A DNA stretch of 64,000 nucleotides from contig NZ_RCTZ02000006.1 of the NCBI RefSeq assembly GCF_003667315.2, forward strand, positions 124,001 through 188,000, in the 5' to 3' direction. Every line of letters begins with the position of its first letter. Position 1 is the stretch's first letter. Source of the DNA: Tropicibacter alexandrii. GTDB taxonomy: Bacteria; Pseudomonadota; Alphaproteobacteria; Rhodobacterales; Rhodobacteraceae. Below, piece by piece: positions 35,250 through 43,578 of this stretch. Position numbers and translations under genes: made by a program. A model generated the notes under the pieces. That model did no database searches. It worked only from the letters and a program-made list of their open reading frames with translations, and was not told the DNA's origin.

Positions 35250-35642
35250 TCCTGTCTCCTCGCGGAAGGCAAGGTGCCTCTTGCGCCAACGGGTCTTGGC
35301 GCGTAGCACTCCTTCCGCAACTTATGTTGCATCCCGTGTGGCGGCCCGGTTCACGAGGTCCAATTCGTCGGGTCGTCACACACCCTTGTCCAGTAGGCCG
35401 TCATGGCGAGCGGAGCGGGCAGGTCGAGTCATTCTCCGATGCTTCCTTTTGGTCAACGTTCTGCGGGGGAGGGGCGTGGGAATGGCATGGTCTGATTAAT
35501 TATTGATCGTATTTTCTCGATTTTGATTAATTTTTGGACGCACGGCCGTGGCTGGATGGCGGATCTTGGCGGAATCGTTGTGCCTTTGGTGCTCACATGC
35601 TGAATGAAGAGGCGAAACAGGGACAGCGGGGCGACCGGCAAG
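35250..35642. promoter_or_regulatory. divergent regulatory region between urea transport and urease operons
   Basis: No credible gene in 393 bases. On the urtA side there are two inverted repeats: GCGCCAA-CGGGTC-TTGGCGC (35283-35302) and GCAAC-TTAT-GTTGC (35317-35330). On the urease side an AT-rich tract contains direct repeats TGATTAATT at 35493-35501 and 35524-35532, 31 bases apart, about three helical turns. Nitrogen control would be expected, but I could not find a convincing NtrC box pair or a sigma54 promoter. Confidence 0.5.
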
Positions 35643-36473
35643 ATGTTGCAATTGCGCAAGGAACCAGAGGCGGGCGCCGTGGCACAGCCGCGTGCGCAAG
35701 GGCGTCTGGACCTGAGCACGAAAGCGCGCGGCACGGTCAGCGCGATCGACCGTCTGCGCAGCATCGGCAGCATGAAGGCGCTTTTCCCCCGTCGTCCCGG
35801 CCGCGTCGAAGCGATTGCCATCAATACTGCGGGCGGTTTGACCGGCGGCGACCACCTCGAGATCAACGCGCGTGCCGGAGCCGGGTCACGGCTGAGCGTC
35901 ACGACGCAGGCGGCCGAGCGCGCCTATCGCGCGGCCAGCGGTTTCGCCCGGATGGAAACCGAGCTTTCGGTCGAGTCCGGAGCGGTGATGCATTGGTTGC
36001 CACAGGAACTGATCCTGTTCGAGGGCGCTTCGCTGCGTCGCCGCCTGAGCTGCACCCTTGCCGCCGATGCACGCCTGCTGCTGGTCGAGCCGATCGTTCT
36101 TGGCCGCGCGGCCATGGGCGAAACGCTGCGCGCCGTGGCCTTCGACGACCGCATTTCCGTCAATCGCGAGGGCGTGCCGCTGTATCATGACGCGCTGCAT
36201 CTGGACGGTGACGCCTTGGCGCTGATGGCGCGCCGGGCCACCGGCGCAGGGGCGGGTGCGATGGCCAGCGTTCTGTATGTCGCGCCCGATGCTGACTCAC
36301 ACCTGACGGCGCTGCGCGGCCTGCTGCCTGCGACCGGCGGAGCCTCCCTGCTTCGGTCGGACGTGCTGGCGCTGCGCCTTCTTGCCGCCGATTCCCACGA
36401 ACTGCGCCGCAGCCTCGTTCCCGTGCTGGACAGGCTCAGCGCCGATACACTGCCGACGTCCTGGAGACTTTGA
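35643..36473 (+). CDS. ureD: urease accessory protein UreD
   Basis: 276 residues from the ATG at 35643; an in-frame ATG at 35604 is the alternative and has no better ribosome site. UreD/UreH features: PRAQGRLDLSTK, LFPRRPGRVEAIAINTAGGLTGGDHLEI, TQAAERAYRA, MHWLPQELILFEGA and LGRAAMGE. UreD docks on apo-urease and forms the channel through which UreFG deliver nickel. First gene of the urease cluster, 3 bases before ureA. Confidence 0.93.
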   Translation: MLQLRKEPEAGAVAQPRAQGRLDLSTKARGTVSAIDRLRSIGSMKALFPRRPGRVEAIAINTAGGLTGGDHLEINARAGAGSRLSVTTQAAERAYRAASGFARMETELSVESGAVMHWLPQELILFEGASLRRRLSCTLAADARLLLVEPIVLGRAAMGETLRAVAFDDRISVNREGVPLYHDALHLDGDALALMARRATGAGAGAMASVLYVAPDADSHLTALRGLLPATGGASLLRSDVLALRLLAADSHELRRSLVPVLDRLSADTLPTSWRL

Positions 36474-36476
36474 ACG

Positions 36477-36779
36477 ATGCAATTGACCCCCCGCGAAAAA
36501 GACAAGCTGCTGGTTGCCATGGCAGCCGAGGTGGCCCGCAAGCGGCTGTCCCGAGGCGTGAAGCTGAACTACCCGGAGGCGATCGCCCTGATCACCGACG
36601 CGGTGGTCGAAGGCGCGCGGGACGGGCGGTCCGTGGCGGACCTGATGCAGGCGGGCGCCGAGGTCATCACGCGCGACCAATGCATGGAGGGCATCCCCGA
36701 GATGATCCACGAAGTGCAGGTCGAGGCGACGTTTCCGGACGGGACCAAGCTGGTCACAGTGCATGAGCCCATCCGCTGA
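36477..36779 (+). CDS. ureA: urease subunit gamma
   Basis: 100 residues, the normal length. [39 protein letters not shown] and the ending [19 protein letters not shown] are diagnostic. Structural subunit of the (alpha-beta-gamma)3 urease. Separate gamma and beta genes are the usual proteobacterial arrangement; here a small extra gene lies between them. Confidence 0.97.
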   Translation: MQLTPREKDKLLVAMAAEVARKRLSRGVKLNYPEAIALITDAVVEGARDGRSVADLMQAGAEVITRDQCMEGIPEMIHEVQVEATFPDGTKLVTVHEPIR

Positions 36780-36842
36780 GCGCGGGTGGATGGTGCGGAA
36801 TTGGGTATTTTTTACCAAGAAGAAACAGGGAGTTGTCAGAAA

Positions 36843-37010
36843 ATGATGAAGCGGTTTGGTATGGTCTTTGTCGGGTGCGCAAGCGCGGCTCCGGCTTGGG
36901 CGCATGAGGGCGCGCATCTGCATCCGCATGGGGCGGGCAATTGGCTGAACGTTGTCATCGCCCTTGTGCTGATCGGCGCGGCGGGGTTGGTCGCGGTGTC
37001 GCGCAAATGA
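36843..37010 (+). CDS. small His-rich membrane protein inside the urease operon
   Basis: 55 residues from the ATG at 36843 (AGGGAG upstream; 36846 is possible). A signal peptide [20 protein letters not shown] is followed by [10 protein letters not shown], four histidines in ten residues, then one membrane helix ([20 protein letters not shown]) and SRK. The stop overlaps the ureB start as ATGA. The histidine cluster would sit at the mature, periplasmic N-terminus, and this layout recalls the start of HupE/UreJ-type nickel permeases, but only one helix is present. I infer possible nickel binding; no family is recognised. Confidence 0.7.
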   Translation: MMKRFGMVFVGCASAAPAWAHEGAHLHPHGAGNWLNVVIALVLIGAAGLVAVSRK

Positions 37011-37312
37011 TCCCCGGCGAGTTGTTCCCCGCCGAGGGCGAGCTTGTGCTGAACGAAGGTGCCGAAGCCATCACCCTGATGGTCGCCAATACGGGCGACC
37101 GACCTGTGCAGGTCGGCTCGCATTACCATTTCGCCGAGGCCAACCCGGCGCTGGATTTCGACCGCGACGCGGCGCGCGGGCGCAGGCTGGACATCGCTGC
37201 CGGGACGGCGGTGCGGTTCGAGCCGGGCCAGCGCCGCGAGGTGAACCTGATCCCCGTGGGGGGTGCGCGGCGGATATTCGGGTTCAACCAGAAGGTCATG
37301 GGGGACCTGTAG
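37007..37312 (+). CDS. ureB: urease subunit beta
   Basis: 101 residues. [38 protein letters not shown] and [17 protein letters not shown] are conserved beta-subunit blocks. Translation is coupled to the small His-rich gene by ATGA. Confidence 0.97.
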   Translation: MIPGELFPAEGELVLNEGAEAITLMVANTGDRPVQVGSHYHFAEANPALDFDRDAARGRRLDIAAGTAVRFEPGQRREVNLIPVGGARRIFGFNQKVMGDL

Positions 37313-37315
37313 GCG

Positions 37316-37633
37316 ATGCACCTGCCGTGGCCCGATCCGTTTCGTACCTTGCGCATGCAGATCTATTTCGGCTCGCTCGCGATGGAGGCAAGCGCGGTGA
37401 TCTGGATGCGTATGCTTGGGGTGACGGGCCTGTGGGCCGTGTCGCCTCATGAAGGCACGCGGATGGTGCGCGAGAAACAGTTGGCCTTTGCACGCGGCGG
37501 CTCCGCTGCGATCCGCGCGGCTCTGGAGGGCAAATCAGCCGAGATCATCATGCTGGAGGGGTTTGGCCCCGCCCGGCGCACGGCCCGGGCCAATCAGCGG
37601 CGTCTGACACGCAGCGGCCCGCGCAAGCCATAG
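37316..37633 (+). CDS. conserved protein of the Rhodobacterales urease locus, unknown function
   Basis: 105 residues, starting 3 bases after ureB. Amphipathic helices ([34 protein letters not shown]) are followed by [26 protein letters not shown] and a basic tail [19 protein letters not shown]. The shape is phasin-like, with no enzyme motif. I recall similar genes in Rhodobacterales urease clusters labelled 'antifreeze protein', a label with no functional basis. Its position between ureB and ureC suggests a role in urease biogenesis or localisation, but this is inference. Confidence 0.75.
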   Translation: MHLPWPDPFRTLRMQIYFGSLAMEASAVIWMRMLGVTGLWAVSPHEGTRMVREKQLAFARGGSAAIRAALEGKSAEIIMLEGFGPARRTARANQRRLTRSGPRKP

Positions 37634-37685
37634 AGACCATTTTTCAGACCGGCCCGATACGGGTTCGCCTGACAGGAGAGACGAG

Positions 37686-39446
37686 ATGCCCGCAACGATC
37701 AAGCGCTCTGACTATGCCGCGATGTTCGGCCCCACCACCGGCGACCGGCTGCGGCTGGCCGATACCGATCTGATCATCGAGGTCGAGCGCGACCTGACCG
37801 CAGAGGCGGTCGGCGCGGCCCGTACCGGTGGGACAGGCGCCAACGCGCTGGGCTATGGCGAGGAGGTCAAGTTCGGTGGTGGCAAGGTGATCCGTGACGG
37901 CATGGGGCAGTCACAGGTGACGCGCGCCGAAGGCGCGGTCGACACTGTCATCACCAATGCGCTGATCGTCGATTGGACCGGTATCTACAAGGCAGATGTC
38001 GGGCTGAAGAACGGACGCATCCACAAGATCGGCAAGGCGGGCAACCCCGATACCCAACCGGGCGTGAACATCATTGTCGGACCGGGCACCGAGGCGATTG
38101 CGGGTGAGGGGCGCATCCTGACCGCCGGGGGCTTTGACAGCCACATCCATTTCATCTGTCCGCAACAGATCGAGGATGCTCTGCATTCCGGCCTGACCAC
38201 GATGCTGGGCGGCGGCACCGGGCCTGCGCATGGCACGCTGGCCACCACCTGCACGCCCGGGCCGTGGCATATCGGGCGGATGATCCAATCGGCGGATGCG
38301 TTTCCGATGAACCTTGCATTTGCGGGCAAGGGCAATGCGTCCCTGCCCGCTGCGCTGGAGGAACAGGTCAAGGCCGGGGCCTGCGCGCTGAAACTGCACG
38401 AGGATTGGGGGACCACGCCCGGCGCCATCGACTGCTGCCTGACCGTGGCCGATGCGATGGACGTACAGGTGATGATCCACACGGATACGTTGAACGAGTC
38501 GGGCTTTGTCGAGAATACCGTTGCGGCGATGAAGGGCCGGACGATCCATGCCTTCCACACCGAGGGCGCGGGGGGCGGTCACGCGCCGGACATCATCAAG
38601 ATCTGTGGCGACGCCAATGTGCTGCCCAGCTCGACCAACCCGACACGGCCCTTCACCGTGAACACGATCGAAGAACATCTCGATATGCTCATGGTCTGCC
38701 ATCACCTTGATAAATCGATCCCCGAGGACGTGGCCTTTGCCGAAAGCCGCATCCGGCGCGAGACGATTGCCGCAGAGGATATCCTGCACGACATGGGCGC
38801 GTTCTCGATCATCGCGTCGGACAGTCAGGCCATGGGCCGCGTGGGCGAGGTGCTGATCCGCACTTGGCAAACCGCCGACAAGATGAAGAAGCAGCGCGGG
38901 CGGCTGGCCGAGGAGCAGGGCGACAACGACAACTTCCGCGTGCGTCGCTATATTGCGAAATACACGATCAACCCGGCGATTGCGCACGGGATCGGCCACC
39001 AGATCGGCAGCATCGAGGAAGGCAAACGCGCCGACTTGGTGTTGTGGAACCCGGCGTTTTTCGGGGTCAAACCCGAGATGGTGCTGATCGGCGGCTCCAT
39101 TGCCTGCGCGCAGATGGGCGACCCGAACGCCTCGATCCCGACGCCCCAGCCAGTCTACTCGCGACCCATGTTTGGGGCCTATGGACGGGCGGTGGAAAAT
39201 TCCGCCGTGGTCTTCGTGTCCGAAGCGGCGCAGGCCGAGGGGATCGGCAAGCAACTGGGCATCGCCAAGCAAACCATCGCGGTGCAAAACACCCGTGGCA
39301 TCGGCAAGCGCGATCTGAAGCTGAACGACGCCCTGCCGAAGGTCGAGGTGAACCCCGAAACTTACGAGGTGCGCGCCGATGGCGAGTTGCTGACCTGTCA
39401 GCCCGCCACCGAACTGCCCATGGCGCAGCGCTATTTCCTGTTCTGA
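37686..39446 (+). CDS. ureC: urease subunit alpha (catalytic, nickel-binding)
   Basis: 586 residues, behind AGGAGAG. All active-site residues are present: His153 and His155 (SHIHF), carbamylated Lys236 and His238 (ALKLHED), His265, His291 (HTEGAGGGH), the mobile flap Cys338-His339 (VCHH) and Asp379 (ASDSQAMG). Each lies 19 positions later than in Klebsiella urease. The shift is explained by an extra stretch [18 protein letters not shown] after VERDLT, before [11 protein letters not shown]. Hydrolyses urea to ammonia and carbamate in the cytosol. The insertion is near the N-terminus, away from the nickel centre. Confidence 0.97.
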   Translation: MPATIKRSDYAAMFGPTTGDRLRLADTDLIIEVERDLTAEAVGAARTGGTGANALGYGEEVKFGGGKVIRDGMGQSQVTRAEGAVDTVITNALIVDWTGIYKADVGLKNGRIHKIGKAGNPDTQPGVNIIVGPGTEAIAGEGRILTAGGFDSHIHFICPQQIEDALHSGLTTMLGGGTGPAHGTLATTCTPGPWHIGRMIQSADAFPMNLAFAGKGNASLPAALEEQVKAGACALKLHEDWGTTPGAIDCCLTVADAMDVQVMIHTDTLNESGFVENTVAAMKGRTIHAFHTEGAGGGHAPDIIKICGDANVLPSSTNPTRPFTVNTIEEHLDMLMVCHHLDKSIPEDVAFAESRIRRETIAAEDILHDMGAFSIIASDSQAMGRVGEVLIRTWQTADKMKKQRGRLAEEQGDNDNFRVRRYIAKYTINPAIAHGIGHQIGSIEEGKRADLVLWNPAFFGVKPEMVLIGGSIACAQMGDPNASIPTPQPVYSRPMFGAYGRAVENSAVVFVSEAAQAEGIGKQLGIAKQTIAVQNTRGIGKRDLKLNDALPKVEVNPETYEVRADGELLTCQPATELPMAQRYFLF

Positions 39447-39757
39447 TGCATGTCGCGTTCGATCACATCGGTCTGCTCGGGCGGGGCGGGGAGCGGTTCG
39501 GTCTTGACCTTGGTCACGTCACGCTCGACCCAGTAATCCGGATCGGCCTGCACCTCGTCCGGAAGGCGCCGCCGGTCGAACCTGCGATGCGTGCTGCGAT
39601 GGATCGTCAAGCCATAGGTCTGGCCGCTGACGGTTCCATTCGGGCGCATGGCAAGGATGCGGTCGCGCAACAGCGCCTCGCGCGCCTTGAGTTGGGTCGT
39701 CAGCGCGCGCAGCGCCCCCAATTCGTCGATCATGCTGGCAAGGATCGGGTCTGGCAT
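39431..39757 (-). CDS. conserved hypothetical protein, antisense to the flow of the urease cluster
   Basis: 108 residues: helical start [35 protein letters not shown], then a strand-rich part ([29 protein letters not shown]) and an acidic, proline-containing tail. It overlaps the 3' end of ureC by 16 bases on the opposite strand. The composition and regular structure look like a real protein and I see no frameshift. The function is unknown. It may break the urease cluster into ureDABC and ureEFG transcripts. Confidence 0.6.
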   Translation of the reverse strand: MPDPILASMIDELGALRALTTQLKAREALLRDRILAMRPNGTVSGQTYGLTIHRSTHRRFDRRRLPDEVQADPDYWVERDVTKVKTEPLPAPPEQTDVIERDMHQNRK

Positions 39758-39828
39758 GGCTCCTGCCTATCGCCGGTCGGTGAAATCCGCGTTAACGTGG
39801 GTCCGAATTGACACATGAGGACTTCGTA

Positions 39829-40416
39829 ATGCTTCGATATGCTGCTGTTCTTGCCGCTTTGCCCTTTGCCACCCACGCAGCTTGCCCGACGGCAGTTTCC
39901 TTGGATCGAGGCATCGCCTTTACTGTCAATGACGCCGACACCGAGACCTTCACCCGTATCAGCCCGACGGTGATCGAATCCGCCTATGAAAGCGCAGACG
40001 GTGGCGGGGAAGTGTCCAAATCCCTCTACGTCAAAGGCTATTACTGGGTCCAATCGGTGACCTATGATGCTGACGGCAGTTTGCAGCCGGACAGCCGCAT
40101 GACCTATGCCTATCCCGGCGCCGCGGCCGACCTGCCTGATCCCGAACCGCTGGCCGAGCACCGCTTTGACGTGGTGCGCAGCGATGATTTCGGCGTGGTG
40201 CCCGAGCAGCAACTGCATGTCTTTGGCGATTTCGAGACGCGCGATTACGGCGGATGCCCCTTCATCGCGCTGCCTTCGACCATCGAGTATTTCGAGGATG
40301 GGCAATCCACCGGCAAGGACTTCATGGAGTACCTGCCAGAACTGGGCATCTCGCTTTGGGTCGGGTCGGAATTCGACGGGTCCAAAGACGAATACACCTA
40401 CAAGATCAAGGAGTAA
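39829..40416 (+). CDS. exported protein of unknown function between ureC and ureE
   Basis: 195 residues from the ATG at 39829 (GAGG 8 bases upstream). Signal peptide MLRYAAVLAALPFATHA, then a mature part starting ACPTAVSLDRGIAFTVNDADTETFTR, rich in Asp, Tyr and aromatic strands, with one further Cys (YGGCPF) that could pair with the first. No known motif. It ends 5 bases before ureE, so it is co-transcribed with ureEFG. Confidence 0.72.
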   Translation: MLRYAAVLAALPFATHAACPTAVSLDRGIAFTVNDADTETFTRISPTVIESAYESADGGGEVSKSLYVKGYYWVQSVTYDADGSLQPDSRMTYAYPGAAADLPDPEPLAEHRFDVVRSDDFGVVPEQQLHVFGDFETRDYGGCPFIALPSTIEYFEDGQSTGKDFMEYLPELGISLWVGSEFDGSKDEYTYKIKE

Positions 40417-40421
40417 GGCGC

Positions 40422-40919
40422 ATGACAACTCTGCCCGTGGCGCAGGTTCTGCATCGCAAGGGTCACTGGACCGGCGCGGCCGACAGCGTGACGCTGGACT
40501 ACGAAGGACGGTTCCTGCGGCGCAAGCGTCTGGTCGCGGCCTCGGGCGAGGCATTCGTGGTCGATCTGGACAAGACGACATCGCTGGATGCCGGGGATGC
40601 TCTGGAACTGGGCGACGGGCGTCTGGTCGAGATCGTCGCGGCGGCGGAGGCGGTGCTGGAAGTGCGCGGGACGAACCTTGCGCGGCTGGCCTGGCATATC
40701 GGCAACCGTCACACGCCCTGCCAGATCGAGGCGGACCATCTGCTGATTCAGCGCGACCCGGTGATCCGGCACATGCTGGAACATCTGGATGCGCAGATTA
40801 TCGAAGCAGATCGCGCATTTACCCCCGAGGGCGGCGCCTACGGCCATGGCCGCACCCATTCGCACGAGCACGGGGCTTCGGCCCATGCGCACGAGCACGC
40901 GCACGACCATGCCCATTGA
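40422..40919 (+). CDS. ureE: urease accessory protein UreE, nickel metallochaperone
   Basis: 165 residues. VTLDYEGRFLRRKR, the N-terminal peptide-binding domain, and AWHIGNRHTPCQIEADHLLIQRDPVIRHMLEHL, the metal-binding domain with the conserved His. The C-terminal tail HGRTHSHEHG then [11 protein letters not shown] is strongly His-rich and known to hold extra nickel. Passes nickel to UreG. The 3' end overlaps ureF by 11 bases. Confidence 0.95.
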   Translation: MTTLPVAQVLHRKGHWTGAADSVTLDYEGRFLRRKRLVAASGEAFVVDLDKTTSLDAGDALELGDGRLVEIVAAAEAVLEVRGTNLARLAWHIGNRHTPCQIEADHLLIQRDPVIRHMLEHLDAQIIEADRAFTPEGGAYGHGRTHSHEHGASAHAHEHAHDHAH

Positions 40920-41535
40920 CGCGCGCCTGCTGACCCTGACGCAATGGCTGTCGCCGTCCTATCCGGTGGGCGCGTTCAGCTATTCGCACGGGCTTGAGGC
41001 CGCCGTGGCGCGGGGCTGGGTGTCGGATGCCGACAGCCTGCGCGACTGGCTGACCGACGTGCTGGAACAGGGGTCGGGCCGGATTGATGCGATCTGGATC
41101 TGGCGGGCGTTTCATGGCGACGCGGTTGAGGTCGACGCCTTGGCGCGCGCCTTCCAGCCGTCTTTCGAACGCCTGCGCGAAGCGGAACGGCAGGGCGCAG
41201 CCTTTGCCCGGGTCACGCGGGAGGTCTGGGGGCTGGACCTGCCCGACATGCTGTTGCCGGTCGCCTTGGGGCGCGCGGCCCACTTGATGCAGATGGAGGC
41301 AGAGACGGTCGCGGCGCTTTACCTGCATGGGTTTGTGGGCAACCTGGTACAGGTCGCACAACGGCTGATGCCCTTGGGACAGACGGCAGCACAGGCGGTT
41401 CTGGCCGGGTTGACGCCGGTCTGCCAGCGCGTGGCGGTCGCTGCCGAGGGCGCAGAGCCGTGGTCGAATGCCTTCCTTTCGGACATCGCGGCGATGCAAC
41501 ACGAAACACTGGAACCGAGGCTTTTCCAATCATGA
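40909..41535 (+). CDS. ureF: urease accessory protein UreF
   Basis: 208 residues from the ATG at 40909, within the end of ure[25 protein letters not shown] is the diagnostic UreF start, and [26 protein letters not shown] is the later conserved helix. UreF bridges UreD-bound urease and UreG and checks GTP-dependent nickel insertion. Coupled to ureG by ATGA. Confidence 0.95.
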   Translation: MPIDARLLTLTQWLSPSYPVGAFSYSHGLEAAVARGWVSDADSLRDWLTDVLEQGSGRIDAIWIWRAFHGDAVEVDALARAFQPSFERLREAERQGAAFARVTREVWGLDLPDMLLPVALGRAAHLMQMEAETVAALYLHGFVGNLVQVAQRLMPLGQTAAQAVLAGLTPVCQRVAVAAEGAEPWSNAFLSDIAAMQHETLEPRLFQS

Positions 41536-42143
41536 CCAAGATGAACGGCCCGCTGCGTGTGGGCATTGGCGGCCCTGTCGGCGCGGGCAAGACGACCCTG
41601 ACCGCGCGGCTGGCCGAACGGCTAAAGGACAAATACTCGATCGGGGTGATCACCAACGACATCTACACGCAAGAGGATGCCGAGGCGCTGATGCGCATGC
41701 AAATTCTGCCGCAGGATCGGGTGATTGGCGTGGAAACCGGTGGCTGCCCGCATACGGCGATCCGCGAGGATGCTTCGATCAATCTGGCGGCTGTGGCCGA
41801 GATGGTCGAGCGGCATCCCGAGGTCGAGATCGTCCTGATCGAGAGTGGTGGCGACAACCTGTCGGCGACGTTCTCGCCGGAACTGGCCGATTTCACCGTC
41901 TACGTGATCGACGTGGCAGCCGGTGAGGAAATCCCCCGCAAGGGAGGGCCAGCGATCACGCGGTCGGACCTGCTGGTCATCAACAAGACGGACCTTGCGC
42001 CTTATGTCGGGTCGAATCTTGACGTGATGGACCGGGACGCAACGCGGGTGCGCGACGGGCGGCCATTCCAGTTTGCCGCTCTGCGCCATGGTGAGGGGGT
42101 CGATCAGATCGTGTCCCGCCTGATCGAGATGAACGGGCTTTAG
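41532..42143 (+). CDS. ureG: urease accessory GTPase UreG
   Basis: 203 residues. P-loop [10 protein letters not shown] (13-22), [13 protein letters not shown], the metal-site motif [19 protein letters not shown] with Cys-Pro-His, [16 protein letters not shown] and guanine-binding NKTD. SIMIBI GTPase that drives nickel transfer from UreE to urease. Last gene of the urease cluster; its stop overlaps a possible small gene on the opposite strand. Confidence 0.97.
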   Translation: MTKMNGPLRVGIGGPVGAGKTTLTARLAERLKDKYSIGVITNDIYTQEDAEALMRMQILPQDRVIGVETGGCPHTAIREDASINLAAVAEMVERHPEVEIVLIESGGDNLSATFSPELADFTVYVIDVAAGEEIPRKGGPAITRSDLLVINKTDLAPYVGSNLDVMDRDATRVRDGRPFQFAALRHGEGVDQIVSRLIEMNGL

Positions 42144-42241
42144 AACGCCGCCCAATCGGTAAAGCGCCAGCTTTGCGGCTTGCGCGTGCCGGGCTGCGGG
42201 GTCTTGGGGGCGGCGGTGTGGATCTTGCGCTGGGGTGTCAT
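42140..42241 (-). CDS. possible 33-residue basic protein
   Basis: A short frame with an ideal AAGGAG ribosome site 8 bases before the ATG at 42241. It encodes a proline- and lysine/arginine-rich peptide ([14 protein letters not shown], then [12 protein letters not shown]), charge strongly positive, no membrane segment. It converges on ureG with a four-base overlap of stop codons. The good start and the low-complexity basic make-up are like small ribosome- or RNA-associated proteins, but no family is recognised. Could be a chance frame. Confidence 0.45.
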   Translation of the reverse strand: MTPQRKIHTAAPKTPQPGTRKPQSWRFTDWAAF

Positions 42242-42320
42242 GGGCTTTCTCCTTTGACCCCAGCGTGCCATCGCTAAACTGAACCGGGCAGTCTGGTATT
42301 CCGGACGGGTCCGGTATGCC

Positions 42321-42749
42321 TTACCCGATCACGCCTTTCTTGAGGATGATGTTCCCATACAGTCGCGATTCCCCGGTTTGCACGGCGGCAAAACACGTGC
42401 GCGCCCGGTCGTAAAAGGCAAAGCGTTCGAGGCTGGCAATTGGGGCGGGATGGTCGGCTGTGTCGTCGATGATTTTCTGGAACTGTGTGACGATTTCCGG
42501 CGTGGCGCTCGGATCGCCCACCACCTGCATGACCAAGGCCGGGTCGGGCACAAAGCTGTCGAGCGGCATGAGCGTCAAGATCGCATCGAGCGCATCCGTC
42601 GCGGTGATCCCGTCCAGTCTGTGGGCGCGCGAACACATGGACGTCGCCGGGAAATTCGCGTCGCCAATGACGATTTCATCGCCGTGCCCCATGGCGCGCA
42701 GCGTCCAGAGCAGGTCGGGCGAGAGAATGGATGGGATGTTTCGTAGCAT
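42321..42749 (-). CDS. fucU: RbsD/FucU-family sugar mutarotase
   Basis: 142 residues. LLWTLRAMGHGDEIVIGDANFP carries the catalytic His22 and Asp region; ASLERFAFYDRARTCFAAVQTGESRLYGNIILKKGVI is the FucU-type C-terminus. Interconverts alpha and beta anomers of L-fucose or a similar sugar in the cytosol. The L-fucose-like dehydrogenase/lactonase pair lies 16 kb away, so a shared pathway is only a suggestion. A CCGGAC-GG-GTCCGG hairpin (42301-42314) follows the stop. Confidence 0.88.
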   Translation of the reverse strand: MLRNIPSILSPDLLWTLRAMGHGDEIVIGDANFPATSMCSRAHRLDGITATDALDAILTLMPLDSFVPDPALVMQVVGDPSATPEIVTQFQKIIDDTADHPAPIASLERFAFYDRARTCFAAVQTGESRLYGNIILKKGVIG

Positions 42750-42802
42750 GGTGTCCTCCTGCGCGGCAGGAGAGACGTTTCTTGCGTTCAGCGCAAGAGG
42801 GT

Positions 42803-42824
42803 GGGCGGGGCCGAGGCCCCACCC
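42803..42824 (-). terminator. GC-rich hairpin terminating the first cold shock gene
   Basis: GGGCGGGGCC (42803-42812) and GGCCCCACCC (42815-42824) pair with one mismatch and a 2-base loop, 10 bases past the cold shock stop codon. A second hairpin CTTGCG-TTCAG-CGCAAG follows at 42781-42797. Confidence 0.65.
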
Positions 42825-42833
42825 GGAAACCGC

Positions 42834-43040
42834 TCAGAGCAGTTCCAGATCCGAAGCGGAGACCTTGCCGTCGCGGCCTTCACGCAGTTCGTACTGGATT
42901 TTCTGGTTGTCGGCGAGGCCGGTCAGACCCGAACGTTCCACGGCGGAGATGTGGACGAACACGTCCTTGCCGCCTGCGTCGGGTTGAATGAAGCCGTAGC
43001 CTTTGGTGGTGTTGAACCATTTCACGGTGCCAGTGGCCAT
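42834..43040 (-). CDS. cold shock protein (CspA family), copy 1
   Basis: 68 residues, a single cold shock domain. RNP1 is KGYGFIQP and RNP2 is VFVHISAV, both intact. Binds single-stranded RNA or DNA and melts mRNA structure. It lies downstream of a close paralogue (43278-43484) and carries a similar leader. ATG follows CAGGAGACTCCACG. Confidence 0.95.
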   Translation of the reverse strand: MATGTVKWFNTTKGYGFIQPDAGGKDVFVHISAVERSGLTGLADNQKIQYELREGRDGKVSASDLELL

Positions 43041-43046
43041 CGTGGA

Positions 43047-43134
43047 GTCTCCTGTAAATTACCGCTCGCGGGAGTGCAGCGGCTCGGCGTAGGTCAGAGC
43101 AGTATCGGTTGCTCTGTCGCCGGATGAGGGAGAC
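43047..43134 (-). promoter_or_regulatory. structured mRNA leader of cold shock gene 1
   Basis: On the minus strand the leader holds GTCTCC (from 43129-43134), a hairpin CAGAGCA-8 nt-TGCTCTG (43095-43116), the block CTACGCCGA and finally the ribosome site GGAGAC (43047-43052). GTCTCC is fully complementary to GGAGAC, so the ribosome site could be masked by the 5' part. Nearly the same order and sequence occurs before the paralogue, which points to selection on RNA structure. Confidence 0.6.
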
Positions 43135-43237
43135 AGGTAGGCGATAGTGGTAACTTTAGCGCATCCCGTATCGCAGATTGCGTGATTCTGGGCAAGAACG
43201 ATTGCGTTAACGTTGTATGAAGATCGCGCAGGTTTGG

Positions 43238-43256
43238 CCGGGCGGAGGCCGCCCGG
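43238..43256 (-). terminator. hairpin terminating the second cold shock gene
   Basis: CCGGGCGG (43238-43245), loop AGG, CCGCCCGG (43249-43256), 22 bases past the stop codon at 43278. It separates the two cold shock genes into their own transcripts. Confidence 0.65.
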
Positions 43257-43277
43257 TCCGGTCATGTCAGGCGCTGC

Positions 43278-43484
43278 TTAGAGCAGTTCGAGGTTGCCTG
43301 CGGACTCTTTGCCGTCACGGCCGGTCTGCAGCTCGTAGCTGACTTTCTGGTTGTCGGCGAGGCCGGTCAGGCCGGAACGCTCGACTGCAGAGATGTGCAC
43401 GAACACGTCCTTGCCGCCCGATTCCGGTTGAATGAAGCCGAAGCCTTTGGTGCTGTTGAACCATTTCACGGTGCCGTTAGCCAT
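43278..43484 (-). CDS. cold shock protein (CspA family), copy 2
   Basis: 68 residues from the ATG at 43484 (an in-frame upstream ATG at 43502 lies in the ribosome-site region and is unlikely). RNP1 KGFGFIQP and RNP2 VFVHISAV are intact. It differs from copy 1 mainly in the C-terminal third (SYELQTGRDGKESAGNLELL), so the pair is a tandem duplication with some divergence. Confidence 0.95.
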   Translation of the reverse strand: MANGTVKWFNSTKGFGFIQPESGGKDVFVHISAVERSGLTGLADNQKVSYELQTGRDGKESAGNLELL

Positions 43485-43490
43485 CGTGAT

Positions 43491-43578
43491 GTCTCCTGTC
43501 AAATATCCGCACGCGGAAGTGCTGCGGGTCGGCGTAGGTCAGAGCAAATCCGGTGCTCTGTCGCCGTATGAGGGAGAC
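43491..43578 (-). promoter_or_regulatory. structured mRNA leader of cold shock gene 2
   Basis: Same architecture as the leader of copy 1: GTCTCC (from 43573-43578), hairpin CAGAGCA-7 nt-TGCTCTG (43540-43560), CTACGCCGA, and ribosome site GGAGAC (43491-43496). The loop sequence changed while both stem arms stayed the same. Upstream, GTAACTGTAG here and GTAACTTTAG in copy 1 also match on the plus strand. Confidence 0.6.

Noticed and set aside
35250-35350. Sigma54 promoter for urtA
   Set aside because: Several GG and GC pairs were tested by eye, but none has the GG-N10-GC spacing with a TGGCAC-like context.
35250-35642. Guanidine or other riboswitch controlling the urea genes
   Set aside because: No conserved ykkC-type motif seen; only simple inverted repeats are present.
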